Assembly (NCBI GenBank): GCA_037140475.1
Contig: JBAXEJ010000047.1
Location: 1-19,085, forward strand
Direction of reading: 5' to 3'
DNA length: 19,085 nt
DNA from: PALSA-1006 sp037140475
Lineage (GTDB): Bacteria > Pseudomonadota > Gammaproteobacteria > Burkholderiales > Gallionellaceae
A program made the position numbers and the translations under genes. Position 1 is the stretch's first letter; the number at the start of each line of letters is the position of its first letter. Positions 1-6,538 of this stretch are shown here, in pieces. The notes beneath the pieces are model-generated. The model was not told the origin of the DNA and ran no database searches. It was given only the letters and a program-made list of their open reading frames with translations.

Positions 1-871
1 TAATGCCTTCTATCCGTTTTTCACGAACCAACTCGCCTACTTTGATCAGCAAATTAGCCTTATTCACCTGATACGGCAGCTCATCGATGACGATGGCTTG
101 ACGGGTACCGCCCTTGTCAATGTCTTCGAAGTGCGTACGGCCGCGCATCACTACGCGACCACGACCTGTGCGATAACCCTCTCTCACTCCTGCCAAGCCA
201 TAGATAAAACCGGCCGTTGGAAAGTCTGGCGCAGGAACGATGTCGATCAAGTCTTCAATATCAATTTCGGGATTTTTAAGCAGCGCAAAACACGCATCGA
301 GCACTTCTGAAAGGTTATGTGGAGGAATGTTGGTCGCCATACCCACAGCGATACCGGACGAACCATTGACCAGCAAGTTAGGGAAGCGCGCGGGGAAAAC
401 TAAAGGTTCATGTTCAGAGCCGTCGTAGTTAGGTCCAAAATCGACTGTCTCTTTATCGAGATCAGCCAGCAATTCGTGTGCAATGCGCGCCATGCGGATT
501 TCGGTGTAACGCATCGCCGCCGCGTTGTCGCCGTCCACTGAACCGAAGTTACCTTGACCATCCACCAATGGGTAGCGCAGTGAGAAGTCTTGCGCCATAC
601 GAACGATCGTGTCGTAAACCGCTGTATCGCCGTGTGGGTGATATTTACCGATGACATCACCGACAATACGCGCCGATTTTTTATAAGCGCGATTCCAATC
701 GTTGGAAAGCTCGTGCATGGCAAACAGCACACGCCGGTGAACTGGCTTCAGACCGTCGCGGGCATCAGGCAAGGCTCGCCCAACAATCACGCTCATTGCA
801 TATTCGAGGTACGACTTGCGCATCTCCTCTTCGAGACTAACGGGGAGTGTTTCTTTCGCGAATTGATCCAT
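1..871 (-). CDS. gyrA: DNA gyrase subunit A, N-terminal part (cut by window edge)
   Basis: This is the N-terminal part of the GyrA subunit, which cuts and rejoins DNA during ATP-driven negative supercoiling. The frame is open from the ATG at 871 to the window edge, about 290 codons. The protein starts MDQFAKETLPVSLEEEMRKS, followed by the conserved YAMSVIVGRALPDARDGLKP. The catalytic tyrosine lies in AAAMRYTEIRM. The quinolone-determining segment reads HPHGDTAVYDT, so the position equivalent to E. coli Ser83 is Thr and the Asp87 equivalent is kept; Thr there is natural in many species and is not evidence of selected resistance. An AGGA about 11 bases before the ATG can serve as ribosome binding site. 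The gene is divergent from ubiG, as in E. coli. The C-terminal beta-pinwheel lies outside the window. Identification is secure. Confidence 0.98.
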   Translation of the reverse strand, partial: MDQFAKETLPVSLEEEMRKSYLEYAMSVIVGRALPDARDGLKPVHRRVLFAMHELSNDWNRAYKKSARIVGDVIGKYHPHGDTAVYDTIVRMAQDFSLRYPLVDGQGNFGSVDGDNAAAMRYTEIRMARIAHELLADLDKETVDFGPNYDGSEHEPLVFPARFPNLLVNGSSGIAVGMATNIPPHNLSEVLDACFALLKNPEIDIEDLIDIVPAPDFPTAGFIYGLAGVREGYRTGRGRVVMRGRTHFEDIDKGGTRQAIVIDELPYQVNKANLLIKVGELVREKRIEGI

Positions 872-941
872 CTGTGGCGGCTTCCTAAAAGGCTTAAAAA
901 TCAGCGGGCGAGTTTAACATGCCGACCCGCCACGAGCCAAA

Positions 942-975
942 GCAAAATTGGCTAGCCGCCAGAAGCCAGTTTTGC
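942..975. repeat. 12-bp inverted repeat between gyrA and ubiG
   Basis: GCAAAATTGGCT at 942-953 and AGCCAGTTTTGC at 964-975 form a 12-bp inverted repeat with one G-U type mismatch and a 10-base loop. It lies in the 142-base region between the divergent gyrA and ubiG starts. It is not followed by a T-run, so an operator or a leader hairpin is more likely than a terminator. The function is unknown. Confidence 0.55.
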
Positions 976-1013
976 TACATTCCGCTCACTTCAAATTCAA
1001 TGATTGCAAAACC

Positions 1014-1709
1014 ATGTCCAACGTTGACGCAGCAGAAATCGAAAAATTCAGCCAACTCGCTCATCGCTGGTGGGATGCCAATAGCGAGTTCAAACCTCTG
1101 CATGAAATCAATCCGTTACGTTTAGATTACATCAATCGCATTGCCAAAATTTCTGGCAAAACCGTGCTGGATGTGGGCTGCGGTGGGGGCATTTTGTCAG
1201 AGAGCATGGCTGGCTTGGGTGCCAAGGTAACGGGCATCGATTTAGGTGAAAAACCATTGCAAGTGGCGAAATTGCACCTTTTAGAAAGTGGCAAACAAGT
1301 CGAATATCGCAAAATCGCCGTTGAACAATTGGCCGCCGAGCAACCGGGCTCATTCGATGTTGTAACCTGTATGGAAATGCTAGAGCATGTTCCCGACCCC
1401 GCGAGCGTCGTTCGCGCTTGCGCTACGTTGGTCAAACCGGGAGGGCATGTTTTTTTCTCTACGCTAAATCGCAACCCAAAATCTTATCTGCTCGCCGTCA
1501 TCGGCGCGGAATACGTGCTAAACATGTTGCCGCGTGGCACTCACGACTACGCCAAGTTTATTAAGCCTTCCGAGTTGGCGCAGTATTGTCGCAATGCTAA
1601 ACTAAACGTTAATGAGTTGATCGGCATGAGCTACAACCCGCTAAAGAAAGTTTATTCACTAGGCAAAGACACAGACGTTAATTACCTGGTCGCTTGTCGT
1701 CGTGATTAA
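1014..1709 (+). CDS. ubiG: Ubiquinone biosynthesis O-methyltransferase UbiG
   Basis: This is the SAM-dependent methyltransferase that performs the two O-methylation steps of ubiquinone biosynthesis on the hydroxylated ring intermediates. The SAM-binding motif I reads VLDVGCGGGILSESMA, followed by the acidic motif GIDLG. The N-terminus MSNVDAAEIEKFSQLAHRWW has the typical UbiG helix with the WWD motif. The frame is open further upstream to 948, but those 22 codons lack family similarity, so the ATG at 1014 is chosen (231 residues, normal for UbiG). The stop overlaps the GTG start of the phosphatase gene by 8 bases, so the two are probably co-translated. It is divergent from gyrA. Presence of UbiG implies a respiratory, ubiquinone-using proteobacterium. 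Confidence 0.96.
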   Translation: MSNVDAAEIEKFSQLAHRWWDANSEFKPLHEINPLRLDYINRIAKISGKTVLDVGCGGGILSESMAGLGAKVTGIDLGEKPLQVAKLHLLESGKQVEYRKIAVEQLAAEQPGSFDVVTCMEMLEHVPDPASVVRACATLVKPGGHVFFSTLNRNPKSYLLAVIGAEYVLNMLPRGTHDYAKFIKPSELAQYCRNAKLNVNELIGMSYNPLKKVYSLGKDTDVNYLVACRRD

Positions 1710-2355
1710 AGGCGTTCTTTTTGATTTAGATGGCACCTTTGCAGACACTGCGCCAGATCTTGGTGCTGCGCTAAATCATGTTCTACAGTTGCACCAAATG
1801 CCGCCACTACCGCTTGAAACTATCCGCCCACAAGCATCGCATGGCTCCGCTGGATTACTGGGCCTTGGTTTTGGCATCACACCTGACGATTCTAGGTTCG
1901 CTAGTTTGCGCGATGAGTTTCTAGCGCACTACACGGCTCATATTTGCGAGCACACTTCTCCGTTTGCGGGAATTTCACAATTAATTGATTATATTGAGTT
2001 AAATGAAATTACATGGGGCATTGTGACCAACAAACCGCGTCGATTTACCGTGCCTTTGATGCAAGCATTGGGTTACGCCGAGCGCGCGGCCTGTCTAGTA
2101 AGCGGCGACACCTGCACTCACCCCAAGCCACACCCGATGCCCATGCTACACGCCGCTACCTTGCTTGGCGTTGCACCTGAACACTGCCTCTATCTAGGTG
2201 ATGACAAACGCGATATGGATGCGGCCAACGCAGCGGGCATGAAGGGAATTATCGCTGAATACGGCTATATCGACCCGAAAGCCTCTCTCGATTCATGGCT
2301 TGCAGCAGGCCAAATTAAATCACCGCTTGAGCTACTTCGTTACATCGAATCATAA
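1702..2355 (+). CDS. gph: HAD-family phosphatase (phosphoglycolate phosphatase / MupP type)
   Basis: This is a haloacid-dehalogenase-superfamily phosphatase of 217 residues. Motif I is DLDGT at residues 8-12, with the nucleophile and acid aspartates. Motif II is in VTNKP, motif III is the Lys of HPKPHP, and motif IV is GDDKRDM. The cap insertion after motif I fits the phosphoglycolate phosphatase subgroup, which removes 2-phosphoglycolate arising from DNA repair or oxygenation. The GTG start at 1702 overlaps the ubiG stop by 8 bases, giving translational coupling. In pseudomonads the enzyme encoded just after ubiG is MupP, an N-acetylmuramic acid 6-phosphate phosphatase of peptidoglycan recycling, so that substrate is a real alternative. 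The family call is firm; the substrate is not. Confidence 0.9.
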   Translation: MIKGVLFDLDGTFADTAPDLGAALNHVLQLHQMPPLPLETIRPQASHGSAGLLGLGFGITPDDSRFASLRDEFLAHYTAHICEHTSPFAGISQLIDYIELNEITWGIVTNKPRRFTVPLMQALGYAERAACLVSGDTCTHPKPHPMPMLHAATLLGVAPEHCLYLGDDKRDMDAANAAGMKGIIAEYGYIDPKASLDSWLAAGQIKSPLELLRYIES

Positions 2356-2412
2356 TCAGCGGTATGATTCTCCCCACAAGAACATAAAAATTCCGAAATG
2401 GAGCGAGGTAGC

Positions 2413-3801
2413 ATGAGCGAAGAAGATCCAAAAACAGGAGATACCCCATCCCCTGCTTCGCCATCTGTTGAAGGCATTCAAGAGATTCTGCACAAAGTTA
2501 TCTCCGCCCATCAGCAAGCCTTAACGTTGCTACAACAAACTGAAACCGCATACGGACGACTGGTCCCACATCAACTCCTTAACTTACTCGAAGTTAAGAG
2601 CATCGTTGATGTAAAGCTCGGCGACCAAGTTGAGCGAAAAATGACAATCATGTTTTCGGATATTCGCGACTTCACGCCGTTATCTGAATCCATGACTCCT
2701 GCGGAAAATTTCGAGTTCATCAATTCCTATCTAAGCCAGATGGAGCCGGTTATCAGCAAGCATCGTGGCATCATCGATAAATACATCGGCGACGCCATCA
2801 TGGCACTGTTTGCTCATGGCGCGGACAACGCAGTTAGTGGCGCCATTGCAATGCTGGATAGGTTAATTTACTACAACGCTGGTCGCATTCGCGCTGGCTA
2901 TGTACCCATTCAAATTGGCATTGGGCTGAATACCGGCATGGTCATGATCGGTACCGTCGGCGGCACAAATCGCATGGACAGTACCGTGATCGGAGATGCA
3001 GTCAACCTCACGGCCCGCTTAGAGGAGGCGACCAAGACTTATCACGCTCCGCTGATCATCAGCCAAAACACCTTATACGACTTGGTGGACCCAAGCAAAT
3101 ATCACATTCGTTTCCTCGACCGCATTCGAGTTAAAGGCAAATCCCAGCCTTTGTCGATTTTTGAAGTGTTTGACAATGACCCCTTAGAATTACGGAGCAG
3201 CAAACTTGCTTGCCAACCATTGTTCGACGAGGCCGTCGCCTTTTATCACCTCAAGGACATTCCCCGTTCGATTGAGTTACTAAAGAAATGTGTTGAGATC
3301 GCCCCCAACGACTTCCCAGCCTTGATTTACTTAGAGCGTTGCTACGAGTATCAAGCGACTGGACAACACTTAAGCACCGGCGAGTTAGATATCGGTTTAA
3401 CGTGGAAGGATGAATATATAAGCGGCCTGGCTCAGCTAGATGCTGCTCATCAAGAGATGTTAGAAAAAATTAATGTTTTCATGAGACAAATAAAACAAGG
3501 CAAGGCAGGAAACTTCCAAGAAATTTTTGCCTTCCTCTCTTCCCATACGCAAGTTACCTTCAGCTTCGAAGAAAACTTAATGCAGGAACACAAGTACCCA
3601 TTTACCGAAAGTCACATTCAAGAACACAAACGCTTTATTGAAAATTTTCAGGCGCTAGAAATGAAAGCTCTGTCTGGCATTGATGATCCTCGCTACCTCT
3701 CCTTCCGCACCGAACTACTGCTGCTTGACTGGATATCCTCGCACACCAGCAAAGCAGACCGTCATATGGCTCGATTCCTGCAAAAAGCAAAAGCGATCTA
3801 A
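2413..3801 (+). CDS. Class III adenylate cyclase fused to a C-terminal hemerythrin-like domain
   Basis: A cytoplasmic signalling protein of 462 residues. After a variable N-terminus comes a class III cyclase domain (about residues 75-255). It has both metal-binding aspartates in FSDIRDF, the base-selecting Lys in DKYIGDAIMA, a Thr at the second base-selecting position (STVIGDAVN), and the transition-state Asn and Arg in NLTARLE. The Lys/Thr pair is typical of bacterial adenylate cyclases. A TPR-like linker leads to a bacteriohemerythrin domain (about 330-455) with WKDEYISG, DAAHQ, FEENLM, SHIQEH and WISSHTSKAD. The His expected four residues before the first Glu of FEENLM is Thr, so one canonical di-iron ligand is missing. 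GGAG at 2400-2403, nine bases ahead, supports the ATG at 2413 over the in-frame ATG at 2398. The likely role is oxygen- or redox-controlled cAMP production, which is inference. Confidence 0.92.
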   Translation: MSEEDPKTGDTPSPASPSVEGIQEILHKVISAHQQALTLLQQTETAYGRLVPHQLLNLLEVKSIVDVKLGDQVERKMTIMFSDIRDFTPLSESMTPAENFEFINSYLSQMEPVISKHRGIIDKYIGDAIMALFAHGADNAVSGAIAMLDRLIYYNAGRIRAGYVPIQIGIGLNTGMVMIGTVGGTNRMDSTVIGDAVNLTARLEEATKTYHAPLIISQNTLYDLVDPSKYHIRFLDRIRVKGKSQPLSIFEVFDNDPLELRSSKLACQPLFDEAVAFYHLKDIPRSIELLKKCVEIAPNDFPALIYLERCYEYQATGQHLSTGELDIGLTWKDEYISGLAQLDAAHQEMLEKINVFMRQIKQGKAGNFQEIFAFLSSHTQVTFSFEENLMQEHKYPFTESHIQEHKRFIENFQALEMKALSGIDDPRYLSFRTELLLLDWISSHTSKADRHMARFLQKAKAI

Positions 3802-3822
3802 CACCCATTGCCTCTTGCCTGC

Positions 3823-3828
3823 TACAAT
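3823..3828 (+). promoter_or_regulatory. Extended -10 element for ssrA
   Basis: TGC followed by TACAAT ends 28 bases before the mature 5' end of the tmRNA. It resembles an extended -10 promoter; no good -35 is visible 17 bases upstream. A short 5' leader would be removed by RNase P. The promoter call is inference from the motif and its position. Confidence 0.45.
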
Positions 3829-3856
3829 CCGCCCCGTTTTGTAGCAAAGCCGAACT

Positions 3857-4225
3857 GGGGGTGACCTGGCTTCGACGTGGGTTGCAAAGCAGCGTAGGGC
3901 ATACCGAGGACCCGCAACCTCGTAAATCAGCTGGAAAACCAATAGTCGCAAACGACGAAAAGTACGCTCTAGCCGCTTAACCGGTTAGACCTCACACCCT
4001 GCTGTCTGTGGAGGGGCTCAAGGCAGTAATGCCGCGATGAGTGAGGTCATTACACAGAATCGTGTCGTGCAGGGTTACTTTGTACGAAGCTAAAACTAAG
4101 GTGACTCGTTTGGTAGCAGCCTGTCGGTTGGCGTCTACCCGATAAAATTAAATAACTTGACTAAGTATGTAGAACTATCTGTAGAGTGCTTGCGGACGCG
4201 GGTTCAATTCCCGCCACCTCCACCA
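3857..4225 (+). ncRNA. ssrA: tmRNA, standard one-piece form, tag ANDEKYALAA
   Basis: Transfer-messenger RNA rescues stalled ribosomes with SmpB, acting as alanyl-tRNA and then as mRNA for a degradation tag. The 5' acceptor strand GGGGGTG pairs with CACCTCC before the discriminator A and an encoded CCA. The third pair is G-U, the alanine identity element. The 5' region has the conserved GACCTGGCTTCGAC. The T arm is GCGGGTTCAATTCCCGC. The tag frame runs 3948-3980: GCA resume codon, ANDEKYALAA, then TAA. The length of 369 bases is normal, with room for all pseudoknots. The 3' end of ssrA is a well-known integration site for islands, and the sequence downstream does look acquired. The gene appears complete and functional. 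Confidence 0.97.
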
Positions 4226-4232
4226 ATTCAAA

Positions 4233-4261
4233 TGTCCAACTCTTCTCCGTTGGACATTTTT
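4233..4261 (+). terminator. Rho-independent terminator of ssrA
   Basis: TGTCCAAC at 4233-4240 and GTTGGACA at 4249-4256 form a perfect 8-bp stem with an 8-base loop, followed directly by TTTTT. It starts seven bases after the encoded CCA, where an ssrA terminator is expected. Confidence 0.9.
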
Positions 4262-4617
4262 GTTTGCACAAACCCCACGCGTTCCCGTTTAATTTCAATA
4301 TGTTGCGGACTTCACCATTTTTGACTGCGGCGCACTTCAGCGCCAATTTTCTCTCTCACCGGCATTATTCTCTCCACCCCCACCGTGTTCAGATTTCCGA
4401 AGTCCAACACTTAGATTTTATAATACATTATTTTCAACTGGTTAGCGTTGGACGCGGGAGAGTGGTTTGATAAGGGAATTGCTAGGCGGAGCAATATCAA
4501 TCTGGGTGAATTGAAACGGGTAGACAGTAAGTCGGTCGATGGCGACTTCCCCCAGATTTATCGGGATTCAATCGAATAGCAGCCTCGTATCAGCAAGGTG
4601 AACTTCGTGAACAAGAA
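4262..4617. other. Gene-free junction behind ssrA, possible decayed remnant
   Basis: No convincing gene is seen in this stretch between the ssrA terminator and the methyltransferase stop. An open but start-less reading (plus strand, about 4502-4579) gives LGELKRVDSKSVDGDFPQ and then stops. After the stop the same frame continues with QPRISKVNFVNKN, which could be the tail of a dead gene. A TATAAT lies at 4418-4423 without a partner -35. This is the expected place for an island junction, but I could not find a direct repeat of the ssrA 3' end elsewhere in the window. Confidence 0.35.
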
Positions 4618-5322
4618 CTAATCTTTCAGGATTAAATAGCGAACCCTAGCAGCGGGGTTCCCGTCCACGATGGCGTCACTTGAACCCAAGTTCTTCGCTT
4701 GGTCGATGAGCCAATCGGGTCGAAAATACGTCTTATTGGGCGCGAGTATATTAGTAGCCTCCGGCGCTTCCTCGGAAAGAAAGTCGAACAACGCGAACCC
4801 GCCTGGAGCGAGTGCCTTGACTGTCTGCGCGATGAGCAGTCTCGCCAATTCGTCACCGTAGTGGGAAAGGAGGATTCCTCTGGAAAGCACGGCGGCGTGT
4901 CTCCGCCCGCTCCAGTTCTCTCGGAAAACGTCGTTCAAACGCCACTCCGCGTTCCGAATGCTTTTCGATGCCGCGACATTCAGCATCTCTTGGCTTATGT
5001 CGATTCCGATGCAGTTATCGAAGTGCGTGGAGAATTCGGTGAGCACGGCTCCGGTTCCGCAGCCCAGATCGACAAGGCTGCCCGTCGAGCACAGCTTCTG
5101 CCGATCCAGCACCAGCCGCCTTCCCAATTCGATGAAGCGCCTGTAAGCATCGTCGTCATTAAGGTGGCAGGACTCGTTTTTCAAGTCTGAGTCCCATTGA
5201 GCGGCCTTGGAGTCCCAGCGTCGGGCGATCGCGTCAATGTTTCGGGAAGCATACAAACTGGGATCACTCTCGGGGATGCCGTAAAAATCTTCAGAAAGAG
5301 ACATGTTCGGAGAATGCTCCAT
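4618..5322 (-). CDS. Class I SAM-dependent methyltransferase
   Basis: A 234-residue Rossmann-fold methyltransferase. The SAM-binding motif I is VDLGCGTG at residues 84-91, followed by the acidic end of strand two in GIDIS. The segment ALAPGGFALFDFL matches the usual motif before strand five. Its substrate cannot be read from sequence. It is the last gene of the minus-strand nucleotide cassette and overlaps the end of the Ham1/HIT gene by 32 bases if it starts at 5322. A second ATG at 5304 would reduce the overlap to 14 bases and has a GGAG twelve bases ahead, so the start is uncertain. Context suggests it methylates the pathway's product or an intermediate, which is inference. Confidence 0.9.
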   Translation of the reverse strand: MEHSPNMSLSEDFYGIPESDPSLYASRNIDAIARRWDSKAAQWDSDLKNESCHLNDDDAYRRFIELGRRLVLDRQKLCSTGSLVDLGCGTGAVLTEFSTHFDNCIGIDISQEMLNVAASKSIRNAEWRLNDVFRENWSGRRHAAVLSRGILLSHYGDELARLLIAQTVKALAPGGFALFDFLSEEAPEATNILAPNKTYFRPDWLIDQAKNLGSSDAIVDGNPAARVRYLILKD

Positions 5323-6538
5323 GAAGTCGGTTGTATGTGGCGCGTAGCTCTGTTATCCCCGGATAGTCCCGCCAATGCCAACGCTCTGGATATCCGAGTT
5401 GCCTAGTGATTTCACGGCGAATGAATTGTGACGGGAAGTCCTCTGAGAAATGGACGGTGCGCGTACCATCTCCGTGCTGAACAAATATATAATCATCGGC
5501 ATTGTCACTGAGTGAAGCGAGTTCACCGAGCGAACCGATTTCATGACCCGGGAATTGTCCAAGGAGTGGCATCAAATCCACATCTGCCGGAAAAATGTTC
5601 AGATGTGCGTGATCCACGCAGCAAGTTGATTTTCCCCGACCGCGTCTAGGCCCGTGTTCAAAAAAAACAGGACTCGAGCCATACACACCACGAAGCGTCG
5701 ACGTCACCTCCGACATCAAATCCTCCAATTCTGAAATTTGATTAGCCTCAAGATATGCCATACTCTTCAGGTGTTCGCGGGAGAGAAGCAACAACCCGCC
5801 CTCCATGAATTGGCCCAACGGCGGCAATAGCACAAACGATGTACTCATATGTACCACTCTGTCGCTCGGCGATCCTCCCGATAGTCGTTCAAAAATTGAG
5901 CCTGGATCGCCAGAGAGCTCAGTGCAGAACGCACACGAACCCGTAGTTGCACCCCGAGTGTAGTCAAATGGATTGATGTCAGCCGAGTAAGCCCAACCCC
6001 TCTCGCATAATAGATGCCAATCGCGCTCCAGTGACCGCCAAGCTCTTAATCGATGAAGGGATTTGCCAAGCGGCCCTTTGACGGTCGGTTGAAACCACTC
6101 ATGGAGCGGACCAGGGCCTTTGCCGCGAAATTCGCTTGGAACAAGGTTTCCCTGAACGCTCCCCATCCATTGAATACATTCATCGCCGTCGGAACATGCC
6201 AAATACGCGACAAGATGCCCGGATGGTGTTTGATTGTTCAAAAGCCTGATCAATCCATCGCTTCCGAGCGATTGGATAATCGATTTTGTGTATGCGCCGG
6301 GGAATCCAGGGTAGGCATCAAGCATGAGACCTGCATCGTCGACGATGCAGGGACGACCAAGAGATCGCGCCGCCGAACGAGCCTTCTCCTCGATGATTTC
6401 GCCCCAATTGTCAGATTGAATTTCGTGACAGGATTGGGGGGGCGTGACCAACTCAATGCCGAGCCTCTCCAGAATGGGGTGAAAAAGTGCGTATTTTGCG
6501 AAATTCGAGGTTACAAGTGGAATAGTTTTTCGCATCAC
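5291..6538 (-). CDS. Fusion of Ham1/ITPase-like nucleotide pyrophosphatase and HIT domain
   Basis: A 415-residue two-domain protein. Residues 1 to about 175 resemble the Ham1/RdgB family, which hydrolyses non-canonical NTPs to NMP plus pyrophosphate. The substrate loop TSNFAKY is at 10-16, and the signature VDDAGLMLDAYPGFPGAYTK is at 66-85 (Ham1: EDDSGL, then PG and a tyrosine). Residues about 200-390 form a HIT domain: CAFC at 202-205 and a nucleotide-binding motif HAHLNIF at 310-316. The middle His (312) would be the nucleophile; the usual third His is Asn 314. HIT enzymes hydrolyse or transfer nucleotidyl groups. I know of no standard protein with this pairing. The start is GTG at 6538 or ATG at 6535, both overlapping the upstream stop TGA, so the two genes are translationally coupled. 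Confidence 0.85.
   Translation of the reverse strand: MMRKTIPLVTSNFAKYALFHPILERLGIELVTPPQSCHEIQSDNWGEIIEEKARSAARSLGRPCIVDDAGLMLDAYPGFPGAYTKSIIQSLGSDGLIRLLNNQTPSGHLVAYLACSDGDECIQWMGSVQGNLVPSEFRGKGPGPLHEWFQPTVKGPLGKSLHRLRAWRSLERDWHLLCERGWAYSADINPFDYTRGATTGSCAFCTELSGDPGSIFERLSGGSPSDRVVHMSTSFVLLPPLGQFMEGGLLLLSREHLKSMAYLEANQISELEDLMSEVTSTLRGVYGSSPVFFEHGPRRGRGKSTCCVDHAHLNIFPADVDLMPLLGQFPGHEIGSLGELASLSDNADDYIFVQHGDGTRTVHFSEDFPSQFIRREITRQLGYPERWHWRDYPGITELRATYNRLHGAFSEHVSF

Noticed and set aside
1..871. Small plus-strand ORFs opposite gyrA
   Set aside because: The minus-strand frame is uninterrupted GyrA with all catalytic motifs; the plus-strand ORFs are shadows.
3715..4470. Several ORFs across the ssrA region on both strands
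   Set aside because: They cross the tmRNA gene and its terminator, and none has a ribosome binding site or family motif.
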